From assembly GCF_030063445.1 (NCBI RefSeq), contig NZ_JASITD010000027.1:1-64000 (forward strand): DNA of 64,000 nt. The letters are read 5' to 3'. The translations under genes and the position numbers were made by a program. Positions 40,356 to 47,783 of the stretch are shown piece after piece (position 1 is the first letter of the stretch; each line of letters opens with the position of its first letter). Below the pieces are notes generated by a model. It did not search any database and had not been told where the DNA came from. It saw only the letters and a list, made by a program, of their open reading frames with translations. The stretch is from Hymenobacter sp. H14-R3. Lineage in GTDB: Bacteria > Bacteroidota > Bacteroidia > Cytophagales > Hymenobacteraceae.

Positions 40356-40760
40356 TTACAGGTTGGTGCCGTAGCGGGCGTTATAGTCGGCGCGGACGGC
40401 GGCCTCGGCGCGGCCCCTGGGGCTGGCGTGGTAGGCCTGCGCGGCGGCGGCGTAGCGGGCGCGGGCGGCGGCCTGGGCCAGCCGGGCTGCTTGCTTGCGC
40501 CGCTTGCGGCCGGGGCCGTGGTAGTGGTCGCGCACCTCCCAGAATGCCCGGTCGGCCTCATACTTGGCCGACTGCGCCCGGCATAGCTCGAAGTAGGCGG
40601 CCTGGCTCTTGGAGTCGGGCGGCGGCCCGGCGGCGGGCGCGGCCGGGCGGCTGGTAGCTGGGCGGGCCAGCGCGGCATCGAGGCGGGCCAGCGTTTCGCG
40701 GAGTCGCTGGCTGGTGGCCCCCACTGCGGGAGCCACTGCCTGCTGCACGGTGCTAAGCAT
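40356..40760 (-). CDS. Basic hypothetical protein, 134 aa
   Basis: MLSTVQQAVAPAVGATSQRL, helical, with an aromatic patch (YFELCRAQSAKYEADRAFWE) and a basic, Ala-rich helix (RKRRKQAARLAQAAARARYA). Probably binds nucleic acid by charge. The start at 40760 gives an eight-base overlap with the upstream gene. No family recognised. Confidence 0.5.
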   Translation of the reverse strand: MLSTVQQAVAPAVGATSQRLRETLARLDAALARPATSRPAAPAAGPPPDSKSQAAYFELCRAQSAKYEADRAFWEVRDHYHGPGRKRRKQAARLAQAAARARYAAAAQAYHASPRGRAEAAVRADYNARYGTNL

Positions 40761-41211
40761 GGGCCCCGACGCTTTGGTGCATGGCCAGCCACACGCAATC
40801 GCAGCCCACGCCGAAGGGGTCGGTAGTGCTATCGCACTTGCAAGCCGCGCACTGGATAAGGGCGGGCGCTGCCGGCGCAAGCTGGGCGGGAGCCCGAACC
40901 CCCGCGAATATTGTTTCGGCCTGCGCGACTACCTGGCGGCCCTGCTCATACTCGAAAACGCCCAGCGCGCCAGCACGGTAGGCGGTAAAAAGTGCCTGCT
41001 CGACGGCCTGAAACGGGCAGCCGACGCAAGCCACGGAGTAGAAGCCGCTGGCGGGCTGCTGCGCGGTGGCCTGCTGCCAGCCCAGCGAGAAGTAGCTGAC
41101 CTGGTAGGAGAAATGGCCTGGCTGGCCGGAAGTGCCGACGTGGCAAGCTGCGAGCGGGGCACCGGCCCAGGCGGCAGCGGCCAAAGCATGAAATTGAACG
41201 GGGGTAAACAT
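40753..41211 (-). CDS. Cys-containing hypothetical protein, first gene of the operon, 152 aa
   Basis: MFTPVQFHALAAAAWAGAPL, a middle with SGFYSVACVGCPFQAVEQAL and a C-terminal Cys cluster (IQCAACKCDSTTDPFGVGCD) that could hold zinc. The promoter-like region at 41311-41330 lies 100 bases upstream. Function unknown; as the first gene it may be regulatory. Confidence 0.5.
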   Translation of the reverse strand: MFTPVQFHALAAAAWAGAPLAACHVGTSGQPGHFSYQVSYFSLGWQQATAQQPASGFYSVACVGCPFQAVEQALFTAYRAGALGVFEYEQGRQVVAQAETIFAGVRAPAQLAPAAPALIQCAACKCDSTTDPFGVGCDCVWLAMHQSVGAHA

Positions 41212-41310
41212 GGCCTGTATGGGTTAGGCGTGAAATGCGCTGCGGTGCTGGCCGGGCCCAGCTAGCGCCGCGGGCGCGAAGCGCCGGGGGCCTCCCCCCC
41301 GACTACATAA

Positions 41311-41330
41311 CAAATATACGTACTAAAGTA
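41311..41330 (-). promoter_or_regulatory. Promoter -7 element with adjoining operator-like site
   Basis: On the minus strand TATATTTG matches the Bacteroidota -7 pattern TAnnTTTG. Two bases upstream lies TACTTTAGTA (41321-41330), a TACT-AGTA palindrome that recurs twice before the holin-like gene at 43190. It should drive the 41211-to-36958 operon. Confidence 0.5.
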
Positions 41331-41408
41331 GGAAAAGATACACCAAAGTGATAAAATAGTTTGTCATAATATGTACCAGAATACACCGGGGTATTGTATC
41401 TTAGTGAT

Positions 41409-41825
41409 ATGAAAAATGTGCAAAATGCAAAGGCGGTAACGCTGGGCCTGGTGGTGGCGGTAGTGGGCAGCCGGGGACTGATGACGTGCGCGGCGCTGCT
41501 GGCCCGGCTGGCTGAGCTGGCCCCCGCTGAGGTGGTGAGCGGCGGCGCTGCTGGCCCCGACACGCTGGGCGCGGAATGGGCGCGGGCCAATGGGGTGTCG
41601 CTGCGGGTGCTGCGGCCCGATTACCGCACCCACGGCCCGGCCGCCCCTCATGTGCGCAATGCCGCAATAGTGGCCTTCGCCGATGTGGTGCTGGTAGTAT
41701 GGGACGGGAAAAGCCGGGGGACGCTGAGCACCGCCCGCGCCGCTGCCCGGCTGGGCCGACGCTGCGAGTGGCTGGCTGCCCCGGCACCTGGCGCGGGCCC
41801 AGTGGCGGGCGGGCTGGGCCTGTGA
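41409..41825 (+). CDS. SLOG-family nucleotide-binding protein (YspA / DUF2493-like), 138 aa
   Basis: A Rossmann-like fold with VAVVGSRGLMTCAALLARLA, the phosphate-binding SGGAAGPDTLGAEWARAN, LRVLRPDYRTHGPAAPHVRN and a last strand ADVVLVVWDGKSRGTLSTAR. This matches the SLOG superfamily that senses or processes nucleotide ligands; relatives act in defence systems and in DprA. Here it stands alone, divergent from the recombination operon, with no effector gene next to it. ATG 41409 chosen; a TTG lies five codons upstream. Confidence 0.8.
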   Translation: MKNVQNAKAVTLGLVVAVVGSRGLMTCAALLARLAELAPAEVVSGGAAGPDTLGAEWARANGVSLRVLRPDYRTHGPAAPHVRNAAIVAFADVVLVVWDGKSRGTLSTARAAARLGRRCEWLAAPAPGAGPVAGGLGL

Positions 41826-43143
41826 GGCTTGCACCGCTGGGGCCACTGGGGGCCGCTGGCGCGGTCCCGCCTGCCACAACACACTGAGAGCCCTCGGCCA
41901 GGGGGGTTGGGGGCCGGCCGTGAGGCCCCCGGTGCGCGCCACAGGCCGCACACTCTCCGCGAAGCGGGCCTTGTGAGGGTGTAGCGGCCTTTTCTGGCTG
42001 CGGAAACCGAGGAAGATGACCGGGCGCTAGCCTGGGCATAGATGCCGGGGGCCTGGGGGCTGCCCCCAGACAAACCCTCCGCGAAGCGGGCCTTGTGTTT
42101 TAGCCAGGGGCCGCTGTGGCCGCCGCCGGAACCTTTGCCGCTCTGAGCCGCGCCCTGGCCTCGTTTCCGCCGCATCTGGCGCTACTCTAGTCTGCTCGCG
42201 AGCGGTGCGTGGGCTACGGCCAGTGCCCCAGAGGGGTCCTCCGCGCATGGGAGGTGCCGACCAACGGGAGGCGGCGACCTTGCGCATTGGAAACCTGGGC
42301 CGGTGTGGGGGGCTGGCGTCAGGATGCGGGGCGACGGTAAGCGGAGGCTGAACCCGAATGCAGCAGAGCGGAGCGAGTGGCTCAGCCGAAGCGCTGGGCG
42401 CGCTTGGGTACTGAAACTGCGGCTGGCTGACAGCTGAGCGCGGGCCGCTTTTTCTAGCGGCTGGCGCGGTGCGGCTGGCTTGCGGCTGGCTGTATCACCG
42501 GTGCCGTGGCCACTGCTGCCTGACGCGCGGCGTGGGCTATGGTGGGTTGGCGGCGGGCTGCGGTGGGCGGCTTCTGCTGTTGCGGTGCGTGAGAAAGAGG
42601 CTGGCCGCCCAACGGAAGGCGGGCCGAGGCGGTGGGTTTCGGTAGGGGCGGCGGGCTGACTTTTGGAAGCTGGCCGGCCCGTAGGCGGTGGTGCTGCAGC
42701 TTCTTAGGCATCAGCAGTAGGTGGGGAGGTAGAGGCTGGCACGGTGCCGCAATGACCAGAGCGACTGGAGCCTAGCAAGCGTAGTGAGTGAGGAGCGGAG
42801 GAACGAAGCGACGAATCGAACGTAGCGCAGCGTGGCGCAGGGAGTGGCGGGAATGCAGGCGACGGGCGGGCCGGGGGTGGGTTTCGGTAGGGGCCGGCTG
42901 CGCCTCTTTCCGGCGCTGCCGGGCCCGCTGGCGGGTCGTCACTACCGGGTCACTGAGCTGCTGCTGGAGTGTGCAAGGGATGGGAAGGGAGCGACCAACG
43001 GGAGCTGTGCGCAGCACCGCAGCGAAGCGGAGCCCTGGACAGCCCGACCCCCGGAGCGACCAACGGAAGCGGAGGGGGATGCACCCAGAATAATGCAATC
43101 ATAATACGCCCGCGGATTGATGGCTTACTTATTATCAATTGCG
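41826..43143. other. GC-rich stretch without convincing genes, with short repeats
   Basis: About 1.3 kb in which every open frame is Arg/Pro-rich and unconvincing; an 85-codon minus frame (42454-42711) is the least bad. Direct repeats are present: CTCCGCGAAGCGGGCCTTGT at 41955 and 42077; GGTGGGTTTCGGTAGGGGC at 42632 and 42876; GACCAACGGGAG near 42250 and 42997 with a variant near 43057. A hairpin GGGGGCC/GGCCCCC lies near 41910. Possible readings are decayed genes or a structured RNA. Confidence 0.4.
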
Positions 43144-43185
43144 TAAGTTTGTACTAAAGTGCATCTTTTGACTTCTACTTTAGTA
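43144..43185 (+). promoter_or_regulatory. Promoter -7 element and two operator-like sites
   Basis: TAAGTTTG (43144-43151) fits TAnnTTTG. TACTAAAGTG (43152-43161) follows at once and TACTTTAGTA lies at 43176-43185, five bases before the holin-like start. A repressor on these sites would shut off the lysis genes. Confidence 0.5.
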
Positions 43186-43189
43186 AGCC

Positions 43190-43492
43190 ATGTTATTTAG
43201 CAGCTCAAAACTGGGCCATATCGGCCATATTCTCAGTACCGGTGCGGTTTGGGAAATAGGAACCTCGGCTTTTACGCCGCCCACAGCTAACGAAATAGAA
43301 ACTTTCGTGCACGTTGTAATTCAGGTGGTGGTGGGCATCGTGACTATCTATGCCACTGTCCGCAAGATGTTTCAGCGGCCGGAATCAGTGGTTAAGCTGC
43401 CCGCTGTCGGGGTGGTTGCGGCTCCTGTGGCTTCACCTGCTGCTGTTGCTACCCCTCCCGCTGCCGCTGATGCTGCCCATGTCGCCGAATAA
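43190..43492 (+). CDS. Holin-like small membrane protein, 100 aa
   Basis: One membrane segment (FVHVVIQVVVGIVTIYATV) with an amphipathic lead and a polar, Ala/Pro-rich tail. Its 3' end overlaps the M15 endolysin gene by 14 bases, as holin genes often do. No classical holin family signature; the assignment is by topology and partner. Confidence 0.65.
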   Translation: MLFSSSKLGHIGHILSTGAVWEIGTSAFTPPTANEIETFVHVVIQVVVGIVTIYATVRKMFQRPESVVKLPAVGVVAAPVASPAAVATPPAAADAAHVAE

Positions 43493-43967
43493 GCCCGCCG
43501 CACCTGAGCTTCCATCGGCGGTTAGGCCGGCCCGCATCGCGCCGGTGCTTTCTGCGGCTCAGGTTGGGAGGCAGGCTGCCCGGCTGGCTGAGGCGGTGCC
43601 CTGTCTGGCCGCGGCCTACTCGCACGCGCTGGGGCGTTGGCTAGGTGACCCGGTGCTGCGGCTCCTGGGGCGACCTATCGTGACGGAAAGCTACCGGAGC
43701 CCCGAGCGGCAGGATGAGCTTTATAGGCATGGCCGTACGGCTCCCGGCCCCGTGGTGACATACAAGCGGGGCGGTGAGTCGAACCACAACAAGCTGCCCG
43801 CGCCGGCGCTAGACGTGGCTTTTCTGCTGGCCGACGGGTCGGTGGTGTGGTCGGGGCTGCTTCTCTCCAAGTTCGCCCGGCTGATGAAGGCCGCCGATGC
43901 GCGGGTGCATTGGGGCGGCGACTGGCCGGGGTTCAAGGACCGGCCGCATTTCGAAGTGCTGAGCTGA
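43479..43967 (+). CDS. M15 peptidase endolysin (L-alanyl-D-glutamate type), 162 aa
   Basis: The zinc-peptidase core is readable: ESYRSPERQDELYRHGRT, then the His/Asp ligands in ESNHNKLPAPALDVAF, and the final HWGGDWPGFKDRPHFEVL with catalytic and ligand residues. These enzymes cut peptide bonds in peptidoglycan cross-links to free phage. Start at 43479 (MSPNKPAAPELP); no signal peptide, so it needs the holin-like protein. It is a complete lysis pair in an element that has no virion genes. Confidence 0.9.
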   Translation: MSPNKPAAPELPSAVRPARIAPVLSAAQVGRQAARLAEAVPCLAAAYSHALGRWLGDPVLRLLGRPIVTESYRSPERQDELYRHGRTAPGPVVTYKRGGESNHNKLPAPALDVAFLLADGSVVWSGLLLSKFARLMKAADARVHWGGDWPGFKDRPHFEVLS

Positions 43968-44025
43968 GCCGCGAGCCAGCCGCAACCCTTTCTTTTCCTT
44001 CACCCTTTTACCCCATTTTTCACCG

Positions 44026-44112
44026 ATGAAGCTCTGGCAACTACTCGTTCACGCTGTGGTTAGCGTCATTTTGCAGCTCGTGGACAAGAAGCGCGACCAG
44101 GCCGGTAAGTAG
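44026..44112 (+). CDS. Tiny protein after the endolysin, 28 aa
   Basis: ATG 44026 opens MKLWQLLVHAVVSVILQLVD and ends KKRDQAGK at TAG. A hydrophobic helix with a basic end, of the kind found at the tail of lysis cassettes. A diverged copy of its second half and of the DNA after it occurs at 47650-47768. Confidence 0.5.
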   Translation: MKLWQLLVHAVVSVILQLVDKKRDQAGK

Positions 44113-44139
44113 CCGGCTCCTGCACCACCACCGCAAACA

Positions 44140-44184
44140 ACGGGGCCAGCTGGCCGGGCGTGCTACTCGGTTAGCTGGCCCCGT
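44140..44184 (+). terminator. GC hairpin closing the lysis genes
   Basis: ACGGGGCCAGCT (44140-44151) and AGCTGGCCCCGT (44173-44184) pair perfectly; loop of 21. No T-run. Confidence 0.65.
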
Positions 44185-44290
44185 CAGTATTAGGTTAACG
44201 TTGGATAAATATAAAAAAAACTCGCCCTGGTATGCTATCACGACGGGGAGCGTAGTAGCGAGTGCAAGTAAGGTTTACTGACCTAAGCGG

Positions 44291-44731
44291 CTATGAGCTT
44301 ACGTAAGTAAGGGGAAAGAAATGGTTTGCTAGATGGTCAAAATCCTTGTCGGCCGTAGCTAGGGCCGCCCCATAGAGGTTGGCAGTAGCCGCAATCCAGA
44401 GGTCGTTTTTACCCATATGGCGGGCGGTAGTTGCTCGCAAGGGGTTAGGATTCTTCTGCCCAAACTCGTCTATTTGAGCATACGCTTCAAAGAGCGGCTC
44501 GGAATCTACTCGCACCTGCAAGTAGCTATTGAGCAACTCATTCATTTTGTCGGTCTTGGATGGCCCCCAGTTATTGCAACGGGCCAGCACATACATTTCT
44601 GCTCGGGTTACAACACTGATAATATAATCGTATTGCTGAGGAGGATAAGCGGCCTCAAAGACTTGCATGACGGGTTGATGCCCACGCACGTAGGCAAGCA
44701 CAATATTGGTGTCCAAAACGACGTAGGGCAT
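44291..44731 (-). CDS. PIN-domain ribonuclease toxin (VapC-like), 146 aa
   Basis: The acidic catalytic set of PIN domains is complete: Asp7 in YVVLDTNIVLAYVRG, Glu45 in VVTRAEMYVLAR, Asp110 in HMGKNDLWIAATANLYG and Asp128 in ALATADKDFDHL. Such enzymes cut tRNA or rRNA when not blocked by an antitoxin. It starts five bases after the stop of a 329-aa partner gene, far larger than VapB antitoxins (70-90 aa). Both genes have lower GC than the phage genes around them. Confidence 0.9.
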   Translation of the reverse strand: MPYVVLDTNIVLAYVRGHQPVMQVFEAAYPPQQYDYIISVVTRAEMYVLARCNNWGPSKTDKMNELLNSYLQVRVDSEPLFEAYAQIDEFGQKNPNPLRATTARHMGKNDLWIAATANLYGAALATADKDFDHLANHFFPLTYVSS

Positions 44732-44736
44732 GCTAA

Positions 44737-45723
44737 TCAGGCGTTGTCACGTAGTTGTTGGAGCAATTCTTCATACGATTCCTCAATGTTCATCTCTCGT
44801 GCCAACTGACGCACTTTGGCGACATCATTGCCTCTGTACTTCTGCTCTTTGCGCAACTGCTCCAGACTCGGAGCTATGCTCATGGAGCGAGGTAGTTGCT
44901 GGAACAGTGTGAACTGTTGAGGAGTAGCTTCGGTGATGGTTTTGGCTTCAATGGCAGTTATCTGCCCGGCGGCGTTGTAATTAGCCAAGCCCTGTACCAA
45001 GACGTTCTGACCAAAGAACTGGCCTAGGCCCCTTAGCAGGGCGGGTGGAATAAAGATGCGAATTTTGCGGTTGTCGACGATTACTCGTGCGTCGGCGGCG
45101 GAAAACTGCATGGCTTCCAACTGGCCGCTTACTTGTACTCGCTCAGGTGCCTGAATTTGAACGCCAGAGGTTCGTAGCTCGCGCAATACTTTGCGGTTTA
45201 TAACTACCCGGCTAGCCTCCTGCTGGTTGTGGATTAATAAGCTAGCTTGGTCGTTGCCAACAGGAAAGAGGTCGGCCATATTTTGGAGCTGGCGTAGGAT
45301 ACCCCGGTCTACTAGACCACTGCCGGCGGGAGCTACTACCTGGCCTGTGGCTTGTTGAATAGCCTGAATGGTAAGTCCCAGCGCCGATTCGCGGGCTATA
45401 TCACCGGTGCCGAGGGGTTCCTGAAAAAAGCCTTGGTAGGCCCCACCAACTAATACGTCGCCGAGTTGGGGAGCTTCGAGGGCTAATCCAGTTTGACCGT
45501 TGGGTGCAGATTCGAGGGCTGTGTAATTAATGTCGGTAGCCGTTTGTACCCATTCTGGTTGCTTACCGGGCCGGTCGCTGCGGCCTTCAAAATTGAGGCG
45601 TACTACTCCTACAGCTAACTTCAGAAGTTGCTCGCTTAGCGGTCCCACTACCCGCATTGGTAGCTTACCAGGTGCGACTGGGAAATTTTGAAGAATGACG
45701 TGGTATTCGTTGGGTCGCATCAT
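44737..45723 (-). CDS. Large partner of the PIN protein, 328 aa, unknown family
   Basis: From MMRPNEYHVILQNFPVAPGK. The first third is beta-rich; the middle has VIVDNRKIRIFIPPALLRGL and VLVQGLANYNAAGQITAIEA, which may be an OB- or AbrB-like strand set; the C-terminus is helical and charged (LEQLRKEQKYRGNDVAKVRQ, then ESYEELLQQLRDN), the sort of tail that antitoxins use to cover PIN toxins. The open frame extends 19 codons further up; I chose the double ATG at 45720/45723. Antitoxin role is inferred only from gene order and the tail. Confidence 0.55.
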   Translation of the reverse strand: MMRPNEYHVILQNFPVAPGKLPMRVVGPLSEQLLKLAVGVVRLNFEGRSDRPGKQPEWVQTATDINYTALESAPNGQTGLALEAPQLGDVLVGGAYQGFFQEPLGTGDIARESALGLTIQAIQQATGQVVAPAGSGLVDRGILRQLQNMADLFPVGNDQASLLIHNQQEASRVVINRKVLRELRTSGVQIQAPERVQVSGQLEAMQFSAADARVIVDNRKIRIFIPPALLRGLGQFFGQNVLVQGLANYNAAGQITAIEAKTITEATPQQFTLFQQLPRSMSIAPSLEQLRKEQKYRGNDVAKVRQLAREMNIEESYEELLQQLRDNA

Positions 45724-45890
45724 GACAAGGAAACTAGGAGCCAGACCATGAACGTGCGACGAAGAATTTACGCTCCCCAACTTAATGCCTTGGCGCTATT
45801 AAGGCTGGTGAAGTTACGCTGCCTGCGTAGCTACTTAAACCAGCCGGGTAATTGGAGACCCCATTGGTGATTTGAGTAATTGTGCTTTGC

Positions 45891-46943
45891 TTAAGCGGGA
45901 ACTCTGGTTGCCAGGATGGGCTGCTCGGTGAGACGGCCCAGGGCCAAGCTTAGGTATTCGGGGGTGAGGACGCGCTGCTTGCGGGGGTTCCACTGGCCCA
46001 CGGCGTGAATGAGACTGTCGAGGTCCTGGGCTTCGCGGGCATCGAGCAGGTAGTCGACGGTGGCCAGTAGCTCCATGCCCAAGGGCGACTCGAAGCCTTC
46101 GATGAGGTGGGTGAGGTGGGAGACTTGCTGCTTCTGCTTGGGGGTGAGCTGCTGCGCGATGTAGTCGTCAACTTCGGAAAACTTATCCTCCATCAGGGTC
46201 AACTCTTCGAACGGCCGGGCTTCTTTGTAGTGCATGCCACGCAGGTAGGCCCCATCCATGCGCTGCAGGACGTGACTGAGGTTGTCGGCATAAGGGCCGT
46301 ATTGGGCTTTCTGGAAGTTGAGCTTTAGCGGCTCGCCGAGGCGCTGGAGGAAGTAGGCCAGCTTCTGCACTTCGATAAGGGTAAGGCTGTAGCCGAGCGA
46401 CGAATAGGCGCGCATGGCAGCCAGCAGCATGGCCCGGGCGGGCGTCAGCTTTTGAGCCGCGGCTTCGGGCTTGCGCTCCCGCTTGGAAATGGTAGCGGAG
46501 GGCTCGTAGAGCTGGACAGGCACGGCCACATCGGCCATAGCCTGCACAATGAGGGGGCGCACCTGCTGCCAGTCGAGGCCACCGTTGCCGCAGCCGAGGG
46601 GGGGCATGGCTACTGACGTAATGCCGCACTCGGTGATAACGCGCTTCAAGTCCTGTAGGCCGTCGGTGATGTATTCGACGCGGGACTTCTCCTTCCAATG
46701 GCGCTTGGTGGGGAAGTTGATAATGAAGCGCGGGCCGACCAGCTCGTGGGTTTCGGTGACGAACATCTCACCGACGCGGACGCGCTGCTCCTTGCAGGCC
46801 TGGCGGTAGAGGCGGTAGTTGAGGTCGAAGGCTTCCTTGAACTGCAGGGCAATGCCTTTGCCCATGACACCCTCGGTATTGACGGTGTTGATGAGGGCAT
46901 CGGCGGGGGCCTGGAGCAGGTTGCCTTCGGCAGTGGTAATCAT
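45891..46943 (-). CDS. darG: DarG antitoxin: macrodomain ADP-ribosyl glycohydrolase
   Basis: Residues 1-150 are a macrodomain: ITTAEGNLLQAPADALINTV, then EGVMGKGIALQFKEAF, RFIINFPTKRHW and VAMPPLGCGNGGLDW. It removes ADP-ribose from DNA. The C-terminal half (ALNEAR-type helices: SLTLIEVQKLAYFLQRLGEP, KAQYGPYADNLSHVLQRMDG) resembles the Panacea/DUF4065-like domain found in many antitoxins and would bind DarT. Starts at ATG 46943; an ATG six codons upstream is possible. The gene follows darT after 24 bases. Both genes together form a known anti-phage toxin-antitoxin system. Confidence 0.9.
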   Translation of the reverse strand: MITTAEGNLLQAPADALINTVNTEGVMGKGIALQFKEAFDLNYRLYRQACKEQRVRVGEMFVTETHELVGPRFIINFPTKRHWKEKSRVEYITDGLQDLKRVITECGITSVAMPPLGCGNGGLDWQQVRPLIVQAMADVAVPVQLYEPSATISKRERKPEAAAQKLTPARAMLLAAMRAYSSLGYSLTLIEVQKLAYFLQRLGEPLKLNFQKAQYGPYADNLSHVLQRMDGAYLRGMHYKEARPFEELTLMEDKFSEVDDYIAQQLTPKQKQQVSHLTHLIEGFESPLGMELLATVDYLLDAREAQDLDSLIHAVGQWNPRKQRVLTPEYLSLALGRLTEQPILATRVPA

Positions 46944-46967
46944 GGGGAGTGGGGTGGGCAAGGCGGC

Positions 46968-47585
46968 TTAATAGTACCAAGCGGGCCATTCGCGAACGGG
47001 TAGCGCGAGGCCGGCCTGCTGCACAATCTGCTCAACCTGGGTGCGAATATGGGTATTTTGAACAGCAATTCCTACCAAAGCATTCACGGGTACGAACTGG
47101 TGAACGAGAAACTCGGCCTGTTTGTGACGCTGCAAATTAGGGTTTTGCAGGGTCGGCTTCCACTGGTCGGCGTAGATATCAGCCCAAGCTAAGTTGGCTA
47201 GGTCGGTGGGGCTTTGGTGGAAGGAAGTGAGGATTTCAAAGGCGTGGCCGTCGGTGAACACGTAGGGCAGGCCTAGCTGCTGGATGCGCTGCACGTTGCT
47301 GAGCAGGTAGATAATCTCGGACTGGGGCGCGTGCTTGCTGATGCGGTAGAGCATGGGGCTGCGCGGGCCGAGGTAGAAGGGCACGTAGTCGTTGAGAAAA
47401 CCGCCGGGCGGGAGCGTGACGGCGATACGGTTGCGCCGGTCGGTCAGGCTGGCATCGCCGATGTTGCGGTAGGTAATGGTGGCCGGGGTAGGGTGGTTGC
47501 GGCAGAAAATGCCCTGCTGCAGCGTGGCCAGGAGGTTATCGAGGTGGGTTATGCGGTAGATGCGGGTGGGAAGGGGTTGGAGCAT
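46968..47585 (-). CDS. darT: DarT toxin: DNA ADP-ribosyltransferase, 205 aa
   Basis: Family features appear in order: TRIYRITHLDNLLATLQQGI near the N-terminus (NAD-binding His14), PFYLGPRSPMLYRISK (residues 69-84) and the catalytic Glu157 in RHKQAEFLVHQFVPV. DarT transfers ADP-ribose to thymine in single-stranded DNA, stopping replication, and in defence it modifies phage DNA. Length is normal. The toxin gene precedes darG. A TATTTTTG -7 element lies upstream near 47628, but no -33 partner is clear. Confidence 0.92.
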   Translation of the reverse strand: MLQPLPTRIYRITHLDNLLATLQQGIFCRNHPTPATITYRNIGDASLTDRRNRIAVTLPPGGFLNDYVPFYLGPRSPMLYRISKHAPQSEIIYLLSNVQRIQQLGLPYVFTDGHAFEILTSFHQSPTDLANLAWADIYADQWKPTLQNPNLQRHKQAEFLVHQFVPVNALVGIAVQNTHIRTQVEQIVQQAGLALPVREWPAWYY

Positions 47586-47649
47586 AGTTAAGCAAACGCT
47601 GCGGCTATGGCATGGGCAAAAATAAATACTTGTACACGCGTCCGTTAGT

Positions 47650-47768
47650 ATGTTTTTGCAACTCTTTCATAAGAAGCGTGACAGTGCAAGTAGATAGCCG
47701 GTTCCGGCACTACCGTAACCAACGGGGGCAGTCAGCCGAGCGTGATGTCCGAATGGCTGTCCCCGTTG
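47650..47768 (+). repeat. Diverged copy of 44070-44184
   Basis: TTGCAACTCTTTCATAAGAA here matches TTGCAGCTCGTGGACAAGAA at 44073; TAGCCGGTTCCGGCACTACC matches TAGCCGGCTCCTGCACCACC at 44111; a hairpin with ACGGGG...CCCCGT follows in both. The same strand, order and spacing show they are one ancestral sequence. The PIN and DarTG genes lie exactly between the two copies. Confidence 0.8.
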
Positions 47769-47783
47769 CTTTTGTGGATTATT

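Noticed and set aside
42454-42711. 85-codon minus-strand frame, Pro/Gln/Ala-rich
   Set aside because: Low-complexity composition, no neighbours in operon order and repeats across the region; not safe to call a gene.
41826-43143. Retron non-coding RNA
   Set aside because: Hairpins and repeats are present, but no reverse transcriptase gene lies in the window.
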